Positions 10,387-19,674 of a DNA stretch of 40,240 nt are shown in pieces (positions within the stretch are counted from its first letter, which is position 1; every line of letters begins with the position of its first letter). Source of the DNA: Chromera velia (lineage: Eukaryota; Sar; Chromeraceae); contig JAHBMJ010000817.1 in assembly GCA_018398765.1 (NCBI GenBank), positions 1 through 40,240 on the forward strand, given 5' to 3'. A program made the translations under genes and the position numbers. Under the pieces are notes generated by a model. The model was given only the letters and a program-made list of their open reading frames with translations. It ran no database searches and was not told the DNA's origin.

Positions 10387-11682
10387 CGTGAAAGCGATAC
10401 CCAGCGTATCGATAACTTCAGTGATCACGTAAAACTCATTGGGGGAGCACACACAAGGAACGCTTAAGACGGTGGGGGTTCTCTAGGTCTGTCTACCCTT
10501 CCGCGATGTCTGACTGTCCACACTTTCTTTGATCTGCCGTGCGTTTTTTCGCCTTTCTTTCCTGGTTTTGCTGTCTGCAAAGAAAGAAGAAGATAAAGAG
10601 GAAAAAAAGAACTCATGTGGTCTCAGACTGTTTGGTTGTCTGCCTACGTGCGTGCCTGTCTGTCTGTCTGTCTGTCTGCCTTCCTGTGACCCTGTGTGCG
10701 TGCGTGCGTATGTGTGTGTGTATTCACGTATCTTTTCAACCTCTTTACTGCTTCTCTGCAGTCTCCAATATTCAGATGCGCCTCCCTGAAGTCGGGCGCC
10801 CTACATCCGACTACTCCGGCTCTTGGAGTCAGTTACCTCTGCCTGGTGGACCCCAAATATGCCGGTCCGGCAGTCCTCCCCCGAAAGCGGGGTCATAACG
10901 GGACGTGTGAGCTTTGTGGGGACTTGCACCCTACAGAAGAGCACAGGTGCACCAAGTGCGGGGAACAGGGGGACCACTTGAGGTACGCCTGTCCTTATGC
11001 GGACTGCACGATGTGCGTTGACGCGGGGATCGGAGGCAGGAGCCACAGCACGGCGCAGCACCGGTGTGAGATCTGTGAAGTCCGAGGAGACCACCTGTCG
11101 AGAAACTGCCCTAATTCGGACATGCTTTGTGACGTCTGCGGATTCAAAAACCACAACACGAAGGATCATGAGTGCCTGAAGTGCAACACCAAGGGGGGGG
11201 CGTGCTTCTGCCCGGGGAGAGAGTGCAATGGAGGTGCCGCCGCAGCATCCTCTCGCATCGGGGTCCCTCAGCAGGCTCAGCCCGAGGGAATTGTTGAGGA
11301 AGAGGAAGAAGAGGGAGAGGAAGGCGAAGACAAACTGATGAGAAGGGACACTACTCTTGCAGTCGACTCTGAGTCCGTCTTCTTGTCAGGAGGGGAGTTC
11401 CAGAGCCCGCGTGTCGGACAGCTGGTTGAGGAAGGAGAGAACGACACGGACGTCCCGATGTCCTTGAGTCTGGGTGGTACCTTAAACAAGGGAGCGAAAC
11501 GGATGGAGCACGCATCTGAGGGAGTTGCCGAGGGGCTGCAGGGTCAAGGCCAAAAGCGACGAAGTGCTGAGGATGGGGCCTTCGCCTCCTCCTCTTCTGA
11601 TCGTCTTGTGGTCCCCCGCATGGATGCTAAAAATGAGACGCCTGGTGAAGATGACCAGACTGCTACAAAATCAGCGTTTTGA
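8271..11682 (+). CDS. Caspase-like (C14) protease fused to a zinc-knuckle tail
   Basis: Model: exons 8271-8437, 8669-8948, 9325-9708, 10062-10208, 10762-11682. All phases agree, giving 632 aa. The N-terminus has a caspase first strand (IRVGVVIGCGN, about 39-49), then DVQTMASLFKQMGFDRVLEF. The catalytic-His motif HYGGHG puts His at about 131. RIVLFLDCCQ puts the probable catalytic Cys at 197. A p10-like strand follows (FLGWACRKGREANYSDG, about 253-269), and EGIQKPVYN matches the caspase QxP region. The Cys site is DCCQ, without the usual HSG or RG after it. From residue 375 to about 480 come tandem Cys/His modules such as CTKCGEQGDHLRYAC and CEICEVRGDHLSRNC (C-x2-C-x5-H-x4-C), alternating with C-x2-C modules ending HRC or HEC. 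The final 150 residues are acidic and disordered-looking. Likely role: cysteine endopeptidase with a nucleic-acid- or protein-binding tail. Donors are GTAAAA, GTAAGT, GTAAGT and GTCAGC. Confidence 0.82.
9052..9192. repeat. (TC)n then (GT)n microsatellite in caspase intron 2
   Basis: The intron at 8949-9324 carries (TC)n, then (GT)n with GCGT interruptions, upstream of the acceptor CCCCGACAG. The histidine- or cysteine-rich ORFs across it are repeat artefacts. Confidence 0.9.
9919..9978. repeat. (TC)n(TG)n microsatellite in caspase intron 3
   Basis: An uninterrupted (TC)n passes directly into (TG)n inside the intron at 9709-10061, about 80 bp before the acceptor GAACGCTGCAG. Confidence 0.92.
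10355..10681. repeat. (TGTC)n tracts in caspase intron 4
   Basis: Two (TGTC)n tracts lie near 10355-10381 and 10655-10680 within the intron at 10209-10761. They are separated by unremarkable sequence. Confidence 0.85.
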
Positions 11683-12843
11683 TTCTTTTGAATTGAAAAT
11701 TTCCCAATTGGAGTCCAGTTAGGACCACTTGGAAACATCATGCTTTTTCAGTTCAAAAACTTTGTTTAAAAAGTTCTCAGGGTGTCCAAAACTAATAAAA
11801 TGTTGTTAAAACTTCATATAACTTGAAACACAGTTTTATTTCTATAGGCCCTGCACTCAGGCTCTAAAAACAAATTTGAATAAAAGAAAAAAATCAAAAA
11901 AACGTTGTTGATACTTTTTTAAGTTTTTAGATATTAAATTAGCATGACAACTAGCACAACAGCTAGTTATAGCTGTTAGTCTTCAAACAACAGTGCTGCA
12001 ATACTACAGAACATTTTTTGCAGCATGTGAACAACACTTTTGCATTGCGAGGCGAACAGCATTTGAACAACATCTGAACTAGCATCTGAATACATCTGAA
12101 GCCCCCTGCAAGGACTAAAGAATTTAATTAAACAGAAATTTAGAGGAATTTAAACAAGAATCCAAAGGAATTTAAAGACAGGAATTTAGGCGAATTTAGC
12201 AGATTTGGAAGGCCAATTTCTCATAAACAGTGATGATGAACTATGATGAGTTAGAACTTGATATTAACGATGCTGTTAGAGGTTTTCCCAGAGGTCTTCA
12301 AGTATTTGAACAAATAGTGTTTTTTTATGCAACATTGCTACCAACATTGACATTAATCTAGACATTAGTCACTGTAGTACCACATTACAATGATTACATT
12401 GTGCCTAGCATTGTGCAAGGCTCGCGGCCTGTTCTCTCTCTGTCTCTCTCTCTCTTTTTCTGTATATATGTATATAGATATCTAGCATGTCAACACTGCG
12501 TCTTAGAGGACGTACGGACGGTCACGGACCTCAGAGGGGCATATTAGTCGAACTCTCTAGCAGACTATCTGAAGACAGATCGAAAGACAAAAGATGCAGA
12601 GAAACAATACTCAACAGGTGAATGTCTGACAACTGCACAACGAGAAGAGACAAAAGTCAGGCAAACGTGCGCAGAGCATGTACATCAGCACGTCTATTAT
12701 TTCACTCAATTTCTCAAGGACCACGGATGCAATATGTAGATCCACATCAGGTTTCGGCACTGGGTTTTTTCTGGTTCATCAAAGAACACACATTCATGAA
12801 AAGCATCTCATGCAGCAAGCACAAAAAAGCTTGTTTTGTTGGG
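11683..12843. other. AT-rich intergenic spacer between convergent caspase-family genes
   Basis: After the TGA at 11680-11682 the sequence becomes AT-rich, with short reiterations (GAATTTA near 12120-12200; AACAACATTTGAACA-type words near 12025-12075). No gene or RNA is recognised. A CT-rich tract and TATATATGTATATA lie near 12430-12480. Both neighbouring genes end towards this spacer, so it should contain both 3' ends. Confidence 0.55.
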
Positions 12844-14418
12844 TCAAAAGTGATCCTCTCTGACAACCCTTCTCAACCTCAAAATGCCCGTCTCTCCGAG
12901 AAGCGTTTTCAGACGGTCGAGGCCGGCTTCAGTGGTGGCGCCACCCCAAAATCTCAGTTCTCTCGCTTTTGACATCAAACCCTGACTGACATCTGCGTGA
13001 CTCCAGTAGTCATCAACTGGGGGGGGCAGCTGCTTCATCTGATGAAGCCAGGCAACCAAACTGTCCATGTCGGCATCAGCCAAGCAGTTCAATTCGAGGT
13101 CTTGGACTGAACGGTACGGAGCGTGGGCTCCGCCGTGCAACCAATGGTACAAGCTGGAAACGTTTTCGCGGTCGGCCCCACTCACAAAGCATTTTGTAGA
13201 TAACATGTCGTCAAAGACTGCCTTGGATGGTGGGACACGGGGACCGTCTCCGGCGGTTCTTGGCTCCTGGGCCTCGCCCCCCATTCCTGGTGCAGACAGA
13301 TGCGCGAGACTCTGAGGTCTGTGGAGCAGTTGGTACTGTTGAGGGGGAGCAAATGTCGAAGCAGCGTCTTCAAATGAGCACCAACCGCGCTCGGAGTAAG
13401 GGCGCTGATTTTGGGCACTCTGCGGGACGCCGTCCGAGCAAAATACTAGTGTGTTCGGAGAAGCGTAGAGCAGATCAATTCCCAGCAGCGCTTTCAGACT
13501 GATGCCAAAGGCTCCTCTCTCTGGAGTCCGGCCAGGATTGCCTGCCTGCTGTGAGTCACGGTCAGGGAGAAAGTCCGGAAGGAAGGGAGGGAACGGCTCG
13601 AGATGGGAATGAGGAAAGACAAAGCTGTACAGCATTCTGCGTTTCTCATCCACGCAAACGGGCGGCAGCTTGAACAACCCCCCGCTATATGAAGCGTCGG
13701 CACCAACCCCGCAAAACCGGCAGCGCATACGCACAAAACCAAATATCTCTAGTGAAGGGTCACGTGTCAGTTCTTTTGCAGAAGAGCGCGTGCAGGAGAG
13801 GCACCGCAAGACGTCTTCAGACTGGGGGTCCTCTTGCAGATAGATTTCATTTGTATCTGAATCTCTGGCTACTGGAGCCTCTGGGATCTCTCTTGCGCCG
13901 CTCATGCCCAGCACAGTTAGGTACTCATTCACGTAGGATGAGTCGTACGTGTTGGCATAGAAGGAACCCCGTCGAAAAAAGGACATGAAGTCCCAGAAGA
14001 AGAAAACTGAGTCCTCGTGGCCGGGGGAGGCCCACGAATGTGCATCGAGGGCCTCTACAACTCGATCCAAGTGATAACCCTCGGGGTCTGGGTGTTCTCT
14101 GCTCAACCAGGGGTAGGTCAAAGCTACCACACGGATCCCGGCATCAGCAAGCGACTCCACTCCGATCAGTTTTTGAGTGCTCTCCTGTATTTCTTGGATT
14201 CTCCTTTCAGATACCCCTATCCGAGCTAGGGCCCATGGGACCAACTGGCGCGGAGGGACAGGGTGTCGGTGCTGGTGCAGAAGGCGAAGAACAGAGATCG
14301 GCCAGAGACACAAGAAGTCAGAAGCAATCGCGTGAGCAATCTTTCCCCAACTGCTGAGCGATTGATATGAACCTTCTTGGGCCTTGACAGTCGGGACAGT
14401 GGCTTCTGTTGACGTCAT
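12844..14418 (-). CDS. 524-aa protein of unknown function with an HPDP/RGWC signature
   Basis: One uninterrupted frame from ATG at 14418. Visible motifs are ALTYPWLSREHPDPEGYHLD (about 99-118), FFFWDFMSFF (139-148), a Cys pair CLSC (206-209) with a second CRFC (233-236) that could form a zinc ribbon, and YSERGWCSFEDAAS (341-354). The order 'W-L-x3-HPDP-x-G-x2-L ... W-D-x-M-S ... Y-x2-RGWC-x2-E' recalls, from memory only, a family of protist and fungal proteins of uncertain function with TIR-like or HET-like character; I cannot confirm that. The frame stays open upstream of the ATG for 24 codons to a TGA at 14493-14491. Just after that TGA a possible acceptor (TCTGAGAG, exon from 14487) is in phase 0 with the donor of the upstream caspase-like exon (14658). 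So this may be the C-terminal half of one fused protein. Confidence 0.8.
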   Translation of the reverse strand: MTSTEATVPTVKAQEGSYQSLSSWGKIAHAIASDFLCLWPISVLRLLHQHRHPVPPRQLVPWALARIGVSERRIQEIQESTQKLIGVESLADAGIRVVALTYPWLSREHPDPEGYHLDRVVEALDAHSWASPGHEDSVFFFWDFMSFFRRGSFYANTYDSSYVNEYLTVLGMSGAREIPEAPVARDSDTNEIYLQEDPQSEDVLRCLSCTRSSAKELTRDPSLEIFGFVRMRCRFCGVGADASYSGGLFKLPPVCVDEKRRMLYSFVFPHSHLEPFPPFLPDFLPDRDSQQAGNPGRTPERGAFGISLKALLGIDLLYASPNTLVFCSDGVPQSAQNQRPYSERGWCSFEDAASTFAPPQQYQLLHRPQSLAHLSAPGMGGEAQEPRTAGDGPRVPPSKAVFDDMLSTKCFVSGADRENVSSLYHWLHGGAHAPYRSVQDLELNCLADADMDSLVAWLHQMKQLPPPVDDYWSHADVSQGLMSKARELRFWGGATTEAGLDRLKTLLGETGILRLRRVVREDHF

Positions 14419-14490
14419 ATCAATGAAAAGGGTGACCTTCGTGCGTCCCCCAATGCAGGGGGAAAGAGGTTGAACCGGGTTCGCGATCTC

Positions 14491-15282
14491 TCAGAAGGGA
14501 GGAGGCAAGACCATCCGGTTCTCTGCCGCCGCCTCTCCCGACAAACCAGCCTGCGCGCAGTACAGAAGCAAGGGCAGACATAAATTCTCCTTTTGTAAAC
14601 TCGTCTGAGCAAGGAGAAGGATCCCGACAACTTCCCTCTATGTTACCACACCACTGACCTGTTGATCTCCAGCAAGCGTAATCCCACCATCGAGAAGCTC
14701 GCCTGTCGCCAGGCACAACTGGTAGCAAAAGGATTGAAAAGCCGGCGAAGAAGTGGACCAAGGGTTCTGTTCCCTCAGCCCTGGGTACGTTTGTGTACCC
14801 ATGAGAACGTATGCAGTGACCAGAAGGAACATCCGGATGACCGCCATCCCCTCTCCGCACAACCGTAAGAAGCCGGAGGTCAGGTACCCCCCTCTTGTCG
14901 TGGTCGCGCCTGCAGATCCATTTCGCGGGCAAGCATAGAGAAGAGCGATCTTGGCGCCATCATTCCGTCGATTCGTGATCCAGTCGGCGTTCCCTTCACC
15001 AGGATGTGCCGGAGCCTCCATCTCCACTCGACACATGTCAAGTACATACACGAAGCTGGTGTCGACGGAGGCCTCGCGGCTCTTCTGGACAAGGCATTCC
15101 GAAAACTCATACAAGCACACCAAGTCCCCAGGCAGCGACTTAAAGGCGTTGTTGACATACCTGTCCGCCCAGAAGACGAACGCAATCCTCTTCCGGGGCA
15201 TCGCAGCTCGACTAAACGAATCATCAGCTTGCTGGGAACGATATGCAACGCAGAGTACAACGACCTTGTCAACATCTTTCCA
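14491..15282 (-). CDS. Divergent caspase-like protein lacking the catalytic His, 5' end missing
   Basis: Exon 15282-14659 (acceptor TTCCAACAG, donor GTCAGT), then 14550-14491 ending in TGA, phase 0 to 0. By eye, VVVLCVAYRSQQADDSFSRA lines up with VILCVHYGGHGAHHNDGHVL of the caspase at 8271-11682, with GGHG replaced by RSQQ. SFVYVLDMCRVE lines up with RIVLFLDCCQVY, keeping the active-site Cys. A p10-like strand follows (KIALLYACPRNGSAGATTTR), then an REQNPW motif like caspase QxPW. The catalytic His is therefore probably Gln, which suggests a pseudo-protease or regulatory paralogue. An exon for the N-terminal strand should lie upstream. Beyond 15290 I find only AT-rich DNA, repeats and a gap, so the gene is truncated here or its first exon is farther away. 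An alternative splice could join it to the 524-aa frame downstream. Confidence 0.66.
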
Positions 15283-15289
15283 CTGTTGG

Positions 15290-15689
15290 AAGCAGACAAC
15301 AGGATGCAACACGTTAATTAATTGCAGTTAATTGACTTGCAGATTTGCTATACGAGCTATTATTAATAATAACAGACTATTCGCGTGCGTCGATCCGGTC
15401 CACAGAATTTAATTATAATATATATAATTAATTCGCATATATGCATGATCGCGACCCGCGGGCCCGCGCCCGCAGAAAGCGCGCGCGTAGCGCGCGGGGG
15501 CACAAGCTTATAATCGCCTCGGGGGGCAGCTCAGCTCTGCTGAGATCAGCCGAGAGGCCCTGAGATCACACGCACTCGCATAACGCATTTTTTCATTTTT
15601 TGGGGGGGGGTCGCTTCTATCTCTGTCCGTCACGGTGTCGCCCGAATTCCAAAATATGCCCCTCAAGCAATTCGCATGGAGCCATAATT
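15290..15689. other. AT-rich and GC-skewed spacer, no gene
   Basis: It holds TTAATTAA-rich DNA, a CGCGCGCG block near 15478-15500, and (T)n/(G)n runs near 15588-15610. Near 15658-15690, just before the inverted-repeat element, is a CCCCTCAAGCAATTCGCATG phrase that recurs in altered form just after the element (15952-15975) and near 16576. Confidence 0.5.
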
Positions 15690-15922
15690 GATCTCCTTGA
15701 ACCTAACTACCACTTGAAAGTTGAAGCCACATTTTTGGATAAGCTTGAAAGTCTGTACCGCAGGCGTGGATCATTTACGGTGTCTTGAAAGCCAAGGCCG
15801 CATATCTAGATGGTATCTTGAGTATGTATGCCGTAAGCATGGACGGTCTTTTGAAAAACGATGCCGCAGATAGAGATCATCTTAATTATATTTTTTCAAG
15901 TAACACTTAGGTTCAGAGAGGT
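15690..15922 (+). mobile_element. Short terminal-inverted-repeat element, copy A (MITE-like)
   Basis: About 233 bp whose ends are imperfect inverted repeats: ATCTCCTTGAACCTAACTAC on the left, the complement of ACCTCTCTGAACCTAAGTGT on the right, each followed by ACTTGAAA inward. A second, clearly related copy lies in opposite orientation at 25006-25267. It has no coding capacity. It resembles a non-autonomous DNA transposon. Target-site duplications are not clear, although related CCCCTCAA phrases flank it. Confidence 0.6.
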
Positions 15923-16222
15923 TCCGCAATCGAATTATTTCGCACATGCGTACCCCTCAAATAACTCACACGGAGTTGTAAGTGCATGCTCGCGCAGTCC
16001 CGAAAAGCATACTTCATGCGCGTTGCCGTGGCCCCCGCATCATGCATGCATGTACTTGCAGAAGATATGAGCTAGGTGACAGCACACGCGGCAGGCGTGC
16101 ATGCAGGCCTAATTACCGGCCCATGCCGGGGCCCAGGGCCTCGGTTCTTGTCTAGATCTGTACATACACCCCCGCAACCTAGGTTAATAGGTAACGCGGA
16201 ACTATGTCACCCGAGGGGATTT

Positions 16223-16480
16223 GTACAAAATACTTTATGTAACGGCGTTGTATAACGCCCCCCGCCCTCCAAAACCATCAATTTGCCGGTTGCATAAGGC
16301 GACGGCGCATATGTATTGCAGGCTAGAATACGGTAGCGCCCAGAAGGACCACCTCTATATAAGACCCCCCCCCCCNNNNNNNNNNNNNNNNNNNNNNNNN
16401 NNNNNNNNNNNNNNNNNNNNCCCCCCCCCCTCCAGCCCTCTTATGCAATTGCAACGCCGTTGCATAAGGTATTTTGTATG
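16223..16480. repeat. Inverted repeat spanning the assembly gap
   Basis: The left arm 16223-16256 (GTACAAAATACTTTATGTAA, then CGGCGTTG) is matched by the reverse complement of 16445-16480 (ATACAAAATACCTTATGCAA, then CGGCGTTG). C-rich DNA and the gap lie between. This is a hairpin-forming or MITE-like element. The poly-C on both sides of the N run probably caused the gap. Confidence 0.65.
16376..16420. other. Assembly gap (45 N)
   Basis: A run of N flanked on both sides by poly-C. The true length and content are unknown. ORFs across it are meaningless. Confidence 0.98.
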
Positions 16481-16955
16481 AGCCCCCCGATCCCGACACC
16501 CATCCGTCACGCATGGCGGGCTCTGTGCGAATGGTCGCGAGAAAACAATCCCTCCGCCACAACAGAGAGAAACGTGCCCCTCAAGCAATATGTGCGGGAC
16601 GCCGGCATGCACAAGATCGCGGCCATACAAATGCATTCAATTATAATTGAGTTATCGATATATAGGGGATCGATCTTCGATAGCAAAAAAGAACTGGTAT
16701 ACGACAGACGCAGCTGCATATTCTCCCATACATCTGAAAAAAGGTAACAGGTCTACCAGTAAGTTTAAATTTGCAGTTAATCCTCCGTCTGTGCATGCAG
16801 CTAAGCAGATCTAAGCAGCAGCTTTTTGACTGACCTTACTACGAGAATTAGTGTACTCTGTATGTACAGTTCAATCAAGCATCTGTGTGGACACGTGGTG
16901 AGAGAATCCAATCTTCAGGCAGAAGTTCTATATGAAAATAAACACGCAGACGTTA
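16481..16955. other. No supported gene
   Basis: Mixed sequence with a TGCATGCAG at about 16791 and short low-quality ORFs on both strands. No domain or splice context is seen. Confidence 0.4.
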
Positions 16956-16959
16956 AACT

Positions 16960-17760
16960 TCTCTCCACTTCCATCTTTCTGTCTGTTTGCACGATGGCCT
17001 CTCCACTTTCATCTTTCTATTTGTTTCTATGATGGCCTCTCCACTTCCAGCTTTCTGTCTGTTTGCATGACGGCCCCTCTACTTTCATCGTTCCGTCTGT
17101 CTGCATAATGGCCTCTCTACTTTCATCTTTCTATCTGTTTGCATGATGGCCTCTCCACTTCCAGCTTTCTGTCTGTTTGCATGACGGCCTCTCCACTTCC
17201 ACCTTTCTGTCTGTTTGCATGATGGCCTCTCCACTTTCATCTTTTTGTCTGTTTGCATGGTGGCCTCTCTACTTCCAGCTTTCTGTCTGTTTGTATAGCG
17301 GCCTCTCCACTTCCACCTTTCTGTCTGTTTACATGACGGCCTCTCTACTTTCATCGTTCTGTCTGTCTGCACGACGGCCTCTCCACTTTCATCTTTCTGT
17401 CTGTTTGCATGATAACCTCTCCACTTCCATCTTTCTGTCTATTTGCATGACGGCCTCTCTACTTTCATCGTTCCGTCTGTTTGTACGACGGCCTCTCCAC
17501 TTTCATCTTTCTGTCTGTTTGCATGACGGCCTCTCTACTCTCATCGTTCCATCTGTTTATACGACGGCCTCTCCACTTTCATCTTTTTGTCTGTTTGCAT
17601 GACGGCCTCTCCACTTCCATCTTTCTGTCTGTTTGCATAACGGCCTCTCCATTTTCATCTTTCTCTCTGTTAGTCTCTCTGTTTGTTTGCACGACGGCCT
17701 TCTCACTTTCATCTTTCTGTCTGTTTGCATGATGGCCTCTCTACTTTCATAGTTCCATCC
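16960..17760. repeat. 38-bp minisatellite, about 20 copies
   Basis: Units of the type GGCCTCTCCACTTTCATCTT followed by TCTGTCTGTTTGCATGAT recur at a 38-bp period (unit starts at 16996, 17034, 17072, 17110 and onward). C/T and A/G variants at fixed positions show internal subfamilies. More degenerate units trail on to about 18060. Because 38 is not a multiple of 3, long ORFs appear in several frames on both strands; none is a gene. Confidence 0.93.
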
Positions 17761-18059
17761 TCCTTTTTTGCTTGCTTGGTGGGTCTCTACTTTCTTCCGT
17801 CGTGACACTGCGCTGTCGTACATGACGACTCTCCGCTTTTCTCTATCTTGCCGGCTTGCATGACTACTTTCTGCTAGCTTCCATCCGCGTGTTACAGGCC
17901 TCTCCAGTTTCATCCATCTTTCCTATCTGCTACTCCATCTGCTTGCAGAAAGTCCGTTTCACTTTCATCTTCCTTGTCTCCTCATATAACGACCTTTCAG
18001 TCTTTATCTTTCTTGTGTATCTGCGTGTATGACATCTGTTCCAGTTTCATTTCTCTGTT

Positions 18060-18683
18060 TTTCTTTTTTTTTCCATATATGCTTTGATACTGGCTTTTTT
18101 TAGACTATAAAGAATGTTTTTACCTTCCTAAAATATGAAATTTAATGCAGAATCATTGGGACGAGGATGGAGTTCAAGTTTATAACATTTGAACAAAAAA
18201 CAACAAACACTTCCTCACACGGAATTTCTAACAATATTTTCAATATATTCATCATGAGTTAACGACAACTTAACGTTTCTGTAAATTTCTTGTTGAGGGG
18301 AAATTTAAGAGGAAAACCAAATAGACTTATGTTTATTTGCAGCTGGCCGTATAAAACTACGACGTTACTACATATAGAAACAATTAAAAGAAAAAAAATG
18401 TATGAATTTACATAATTTCAATTATGATTAGTTATGATTTATCTACCACTGTGGATAATTTACCCAATTTTAAATCTAGTTTTAAATATTTTTGGTATGC
18501 ATAACAAAACCCTCAATCATCTTTTGAAAAAGATAAACAACTTTGGAAATCTTTGGAATAAAAAAAATAGATATAACTTAAACTGTTTTAAACGGTTGCC
18601 GAATAGTATAATATGGTGTATGAATAAAGTTTCAACAAACCAGAACTCCTATATAAAGATGAGTTTTAGATGACCATTGGACT
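18060..18683. other. AT-rich island inside the minisatellite
   Basis: About 600 bp of strongly AT-rich DNA, unlike its surroundings. Minisatellite units lie on its left, and two degenerate units resume on its right at about 18684-18765 (CTCTCCACTTTCATCTTTCC). It looks like an insertion into the array. A 79-aa ORF at 18434-18673 (Asn/Leu/Ile-rich) has no recognised domain. Organellar origin is possible but untested. Confidence 0.5.
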
Positions 18684-18834
18684 TCTCTCCACTTTCATCT
18701 TTCCTACTTGAATGACGGCTTTCCATTTCTATCTTTCTGTCTGTTTGCATGATGGTCTTTCCACGGCCCTGAGAATAATAGAGGGTTTGGTCTATAGACT
18801 TGATTGAGGGTTTTTGTTTATGCATGCCGCGTCC
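18496..18834. repeat. Inverted pair of a dispersed motif
   Basis: GCATAACAAAACCCTCAATC at 18496-18520 (+) and a close copy, GCATGCATAAACAAAAACCC, on the minus strand at 18834-18800. A third copy lies at 3534-3568 (+). The minus copy and the 3.5-kb copy also share the preceding GGACGC(A/G)GC. The pair is about 300 bp apart in opposite orientation and may mark the ends of a small element. Confidence 0.5.
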
Positions 18835-18839
18835 CCATA

Positions 18840-19674
18840 TATGAGAGGCGGGCCTAACCTAGTTTGTCGATTTGTTCTATCCTACGACTACCAGTGACGA
18901 AAATAGGCGTGACTTCGATCACCCTGATACAGCTGATCAATCGCGGCCTCACAACAGGTTGGACAATCAAAAGAGAAAGAAAAGAGACAGAGGGGATGTA
19001 GGGCAGAACCTTTGAAACCCTTCAGTTCTTTCATTGAAAAAAGGCTACCCTTTTAATCAGAAAGACTTTAATTGTGCAGAGGTGTATCCTGTACGTCTTC
19101 CATCCCTTCAAAGAACTCCTGCTTTAAACACCCCATCAAAACTCTTTCTTTAAACTCAGTTCCCAAAACTTTTCCGATTCATTTGCTTGCGCTTTTACCC
19201 ATCCCTCTTCTGTCTTCTCGCATTGCCAAAGAAATTCTTTCAGTTTGCGCCCTCCCGGTCAAAAGACCTGGAGAACGCGGCCACTTCCCTCCCGAGCAGA
19301 CCCTCGGGCTGGAAGGGGCCCCTTGTGCCCCTCCTGCTGTGGATATAGACGATTTTTTTACTGGGCCCCGGCATGCCACTGGAGCCTGTGGAAGTGGCAT
19401 CCTGCATGCATGCATGCAAATGAACCTGTCACAAAGGTCAGGCAATGATCTGCAGGATCAACGGTGTCTCATTCTATATATATTAATAAGTTCATTCAAT
19501 GGATGCTGCTATCCAGATTGTCGCCACATCTATGCCTTATCCTCGATCGTTGCTCTGAATGCACCTGGCCTCTCGCAACTTCCCTTGGTGTCTATCTTCC
19601 TGAAGCCCGAACCTTTGCCTGCAACAGTGAGCCAGTGGGATCTGAAATAGTCTGACCTGTAAGTAGACTTATAC
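18840..19674. other. Region upstream of the 19.7-kb gene, no firm gene
   Basis: A plus-strand ORF at 19072-19650 contains a modestly gene-like segment (RPGERGHFPPEQTLGLEGAP and following) but no recognised domain. It ends in a TAG at 19648-19650, 25 bp before the ATG at 19675. It could hold an untranslated leader or an earlier exon. A run of overlapping TGCATGCA lies at about 19403-19417. Confidence 0.4.

Noticed and set aside
13067-14357. Plus-strand ORFs opposite the 524-aa gene
   Set aside because: Antisense shadows of a long, motif-bearing minus-strand frame.
14491-14493. TGA read as a sense codon
   Set aside because: Chromera plastids are known to use UGA for Trp, but this is spliced nuclear-type DNA and other genes here end at TGA. 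Splicing around it is simpler.
16376-16420. Possible CRISPR-like or other structure at the poly-C/N run
   Set aside because: It is an assembly gap flanked by homopolymer. No repeat-spacer pattern exists anywhere in the window.
17085-17602. Long repetitive ORFs on both strands at 17 kb
   Set aside because: The 38-bp minisatellite period opens several frames at once. No start context and no splice sites.
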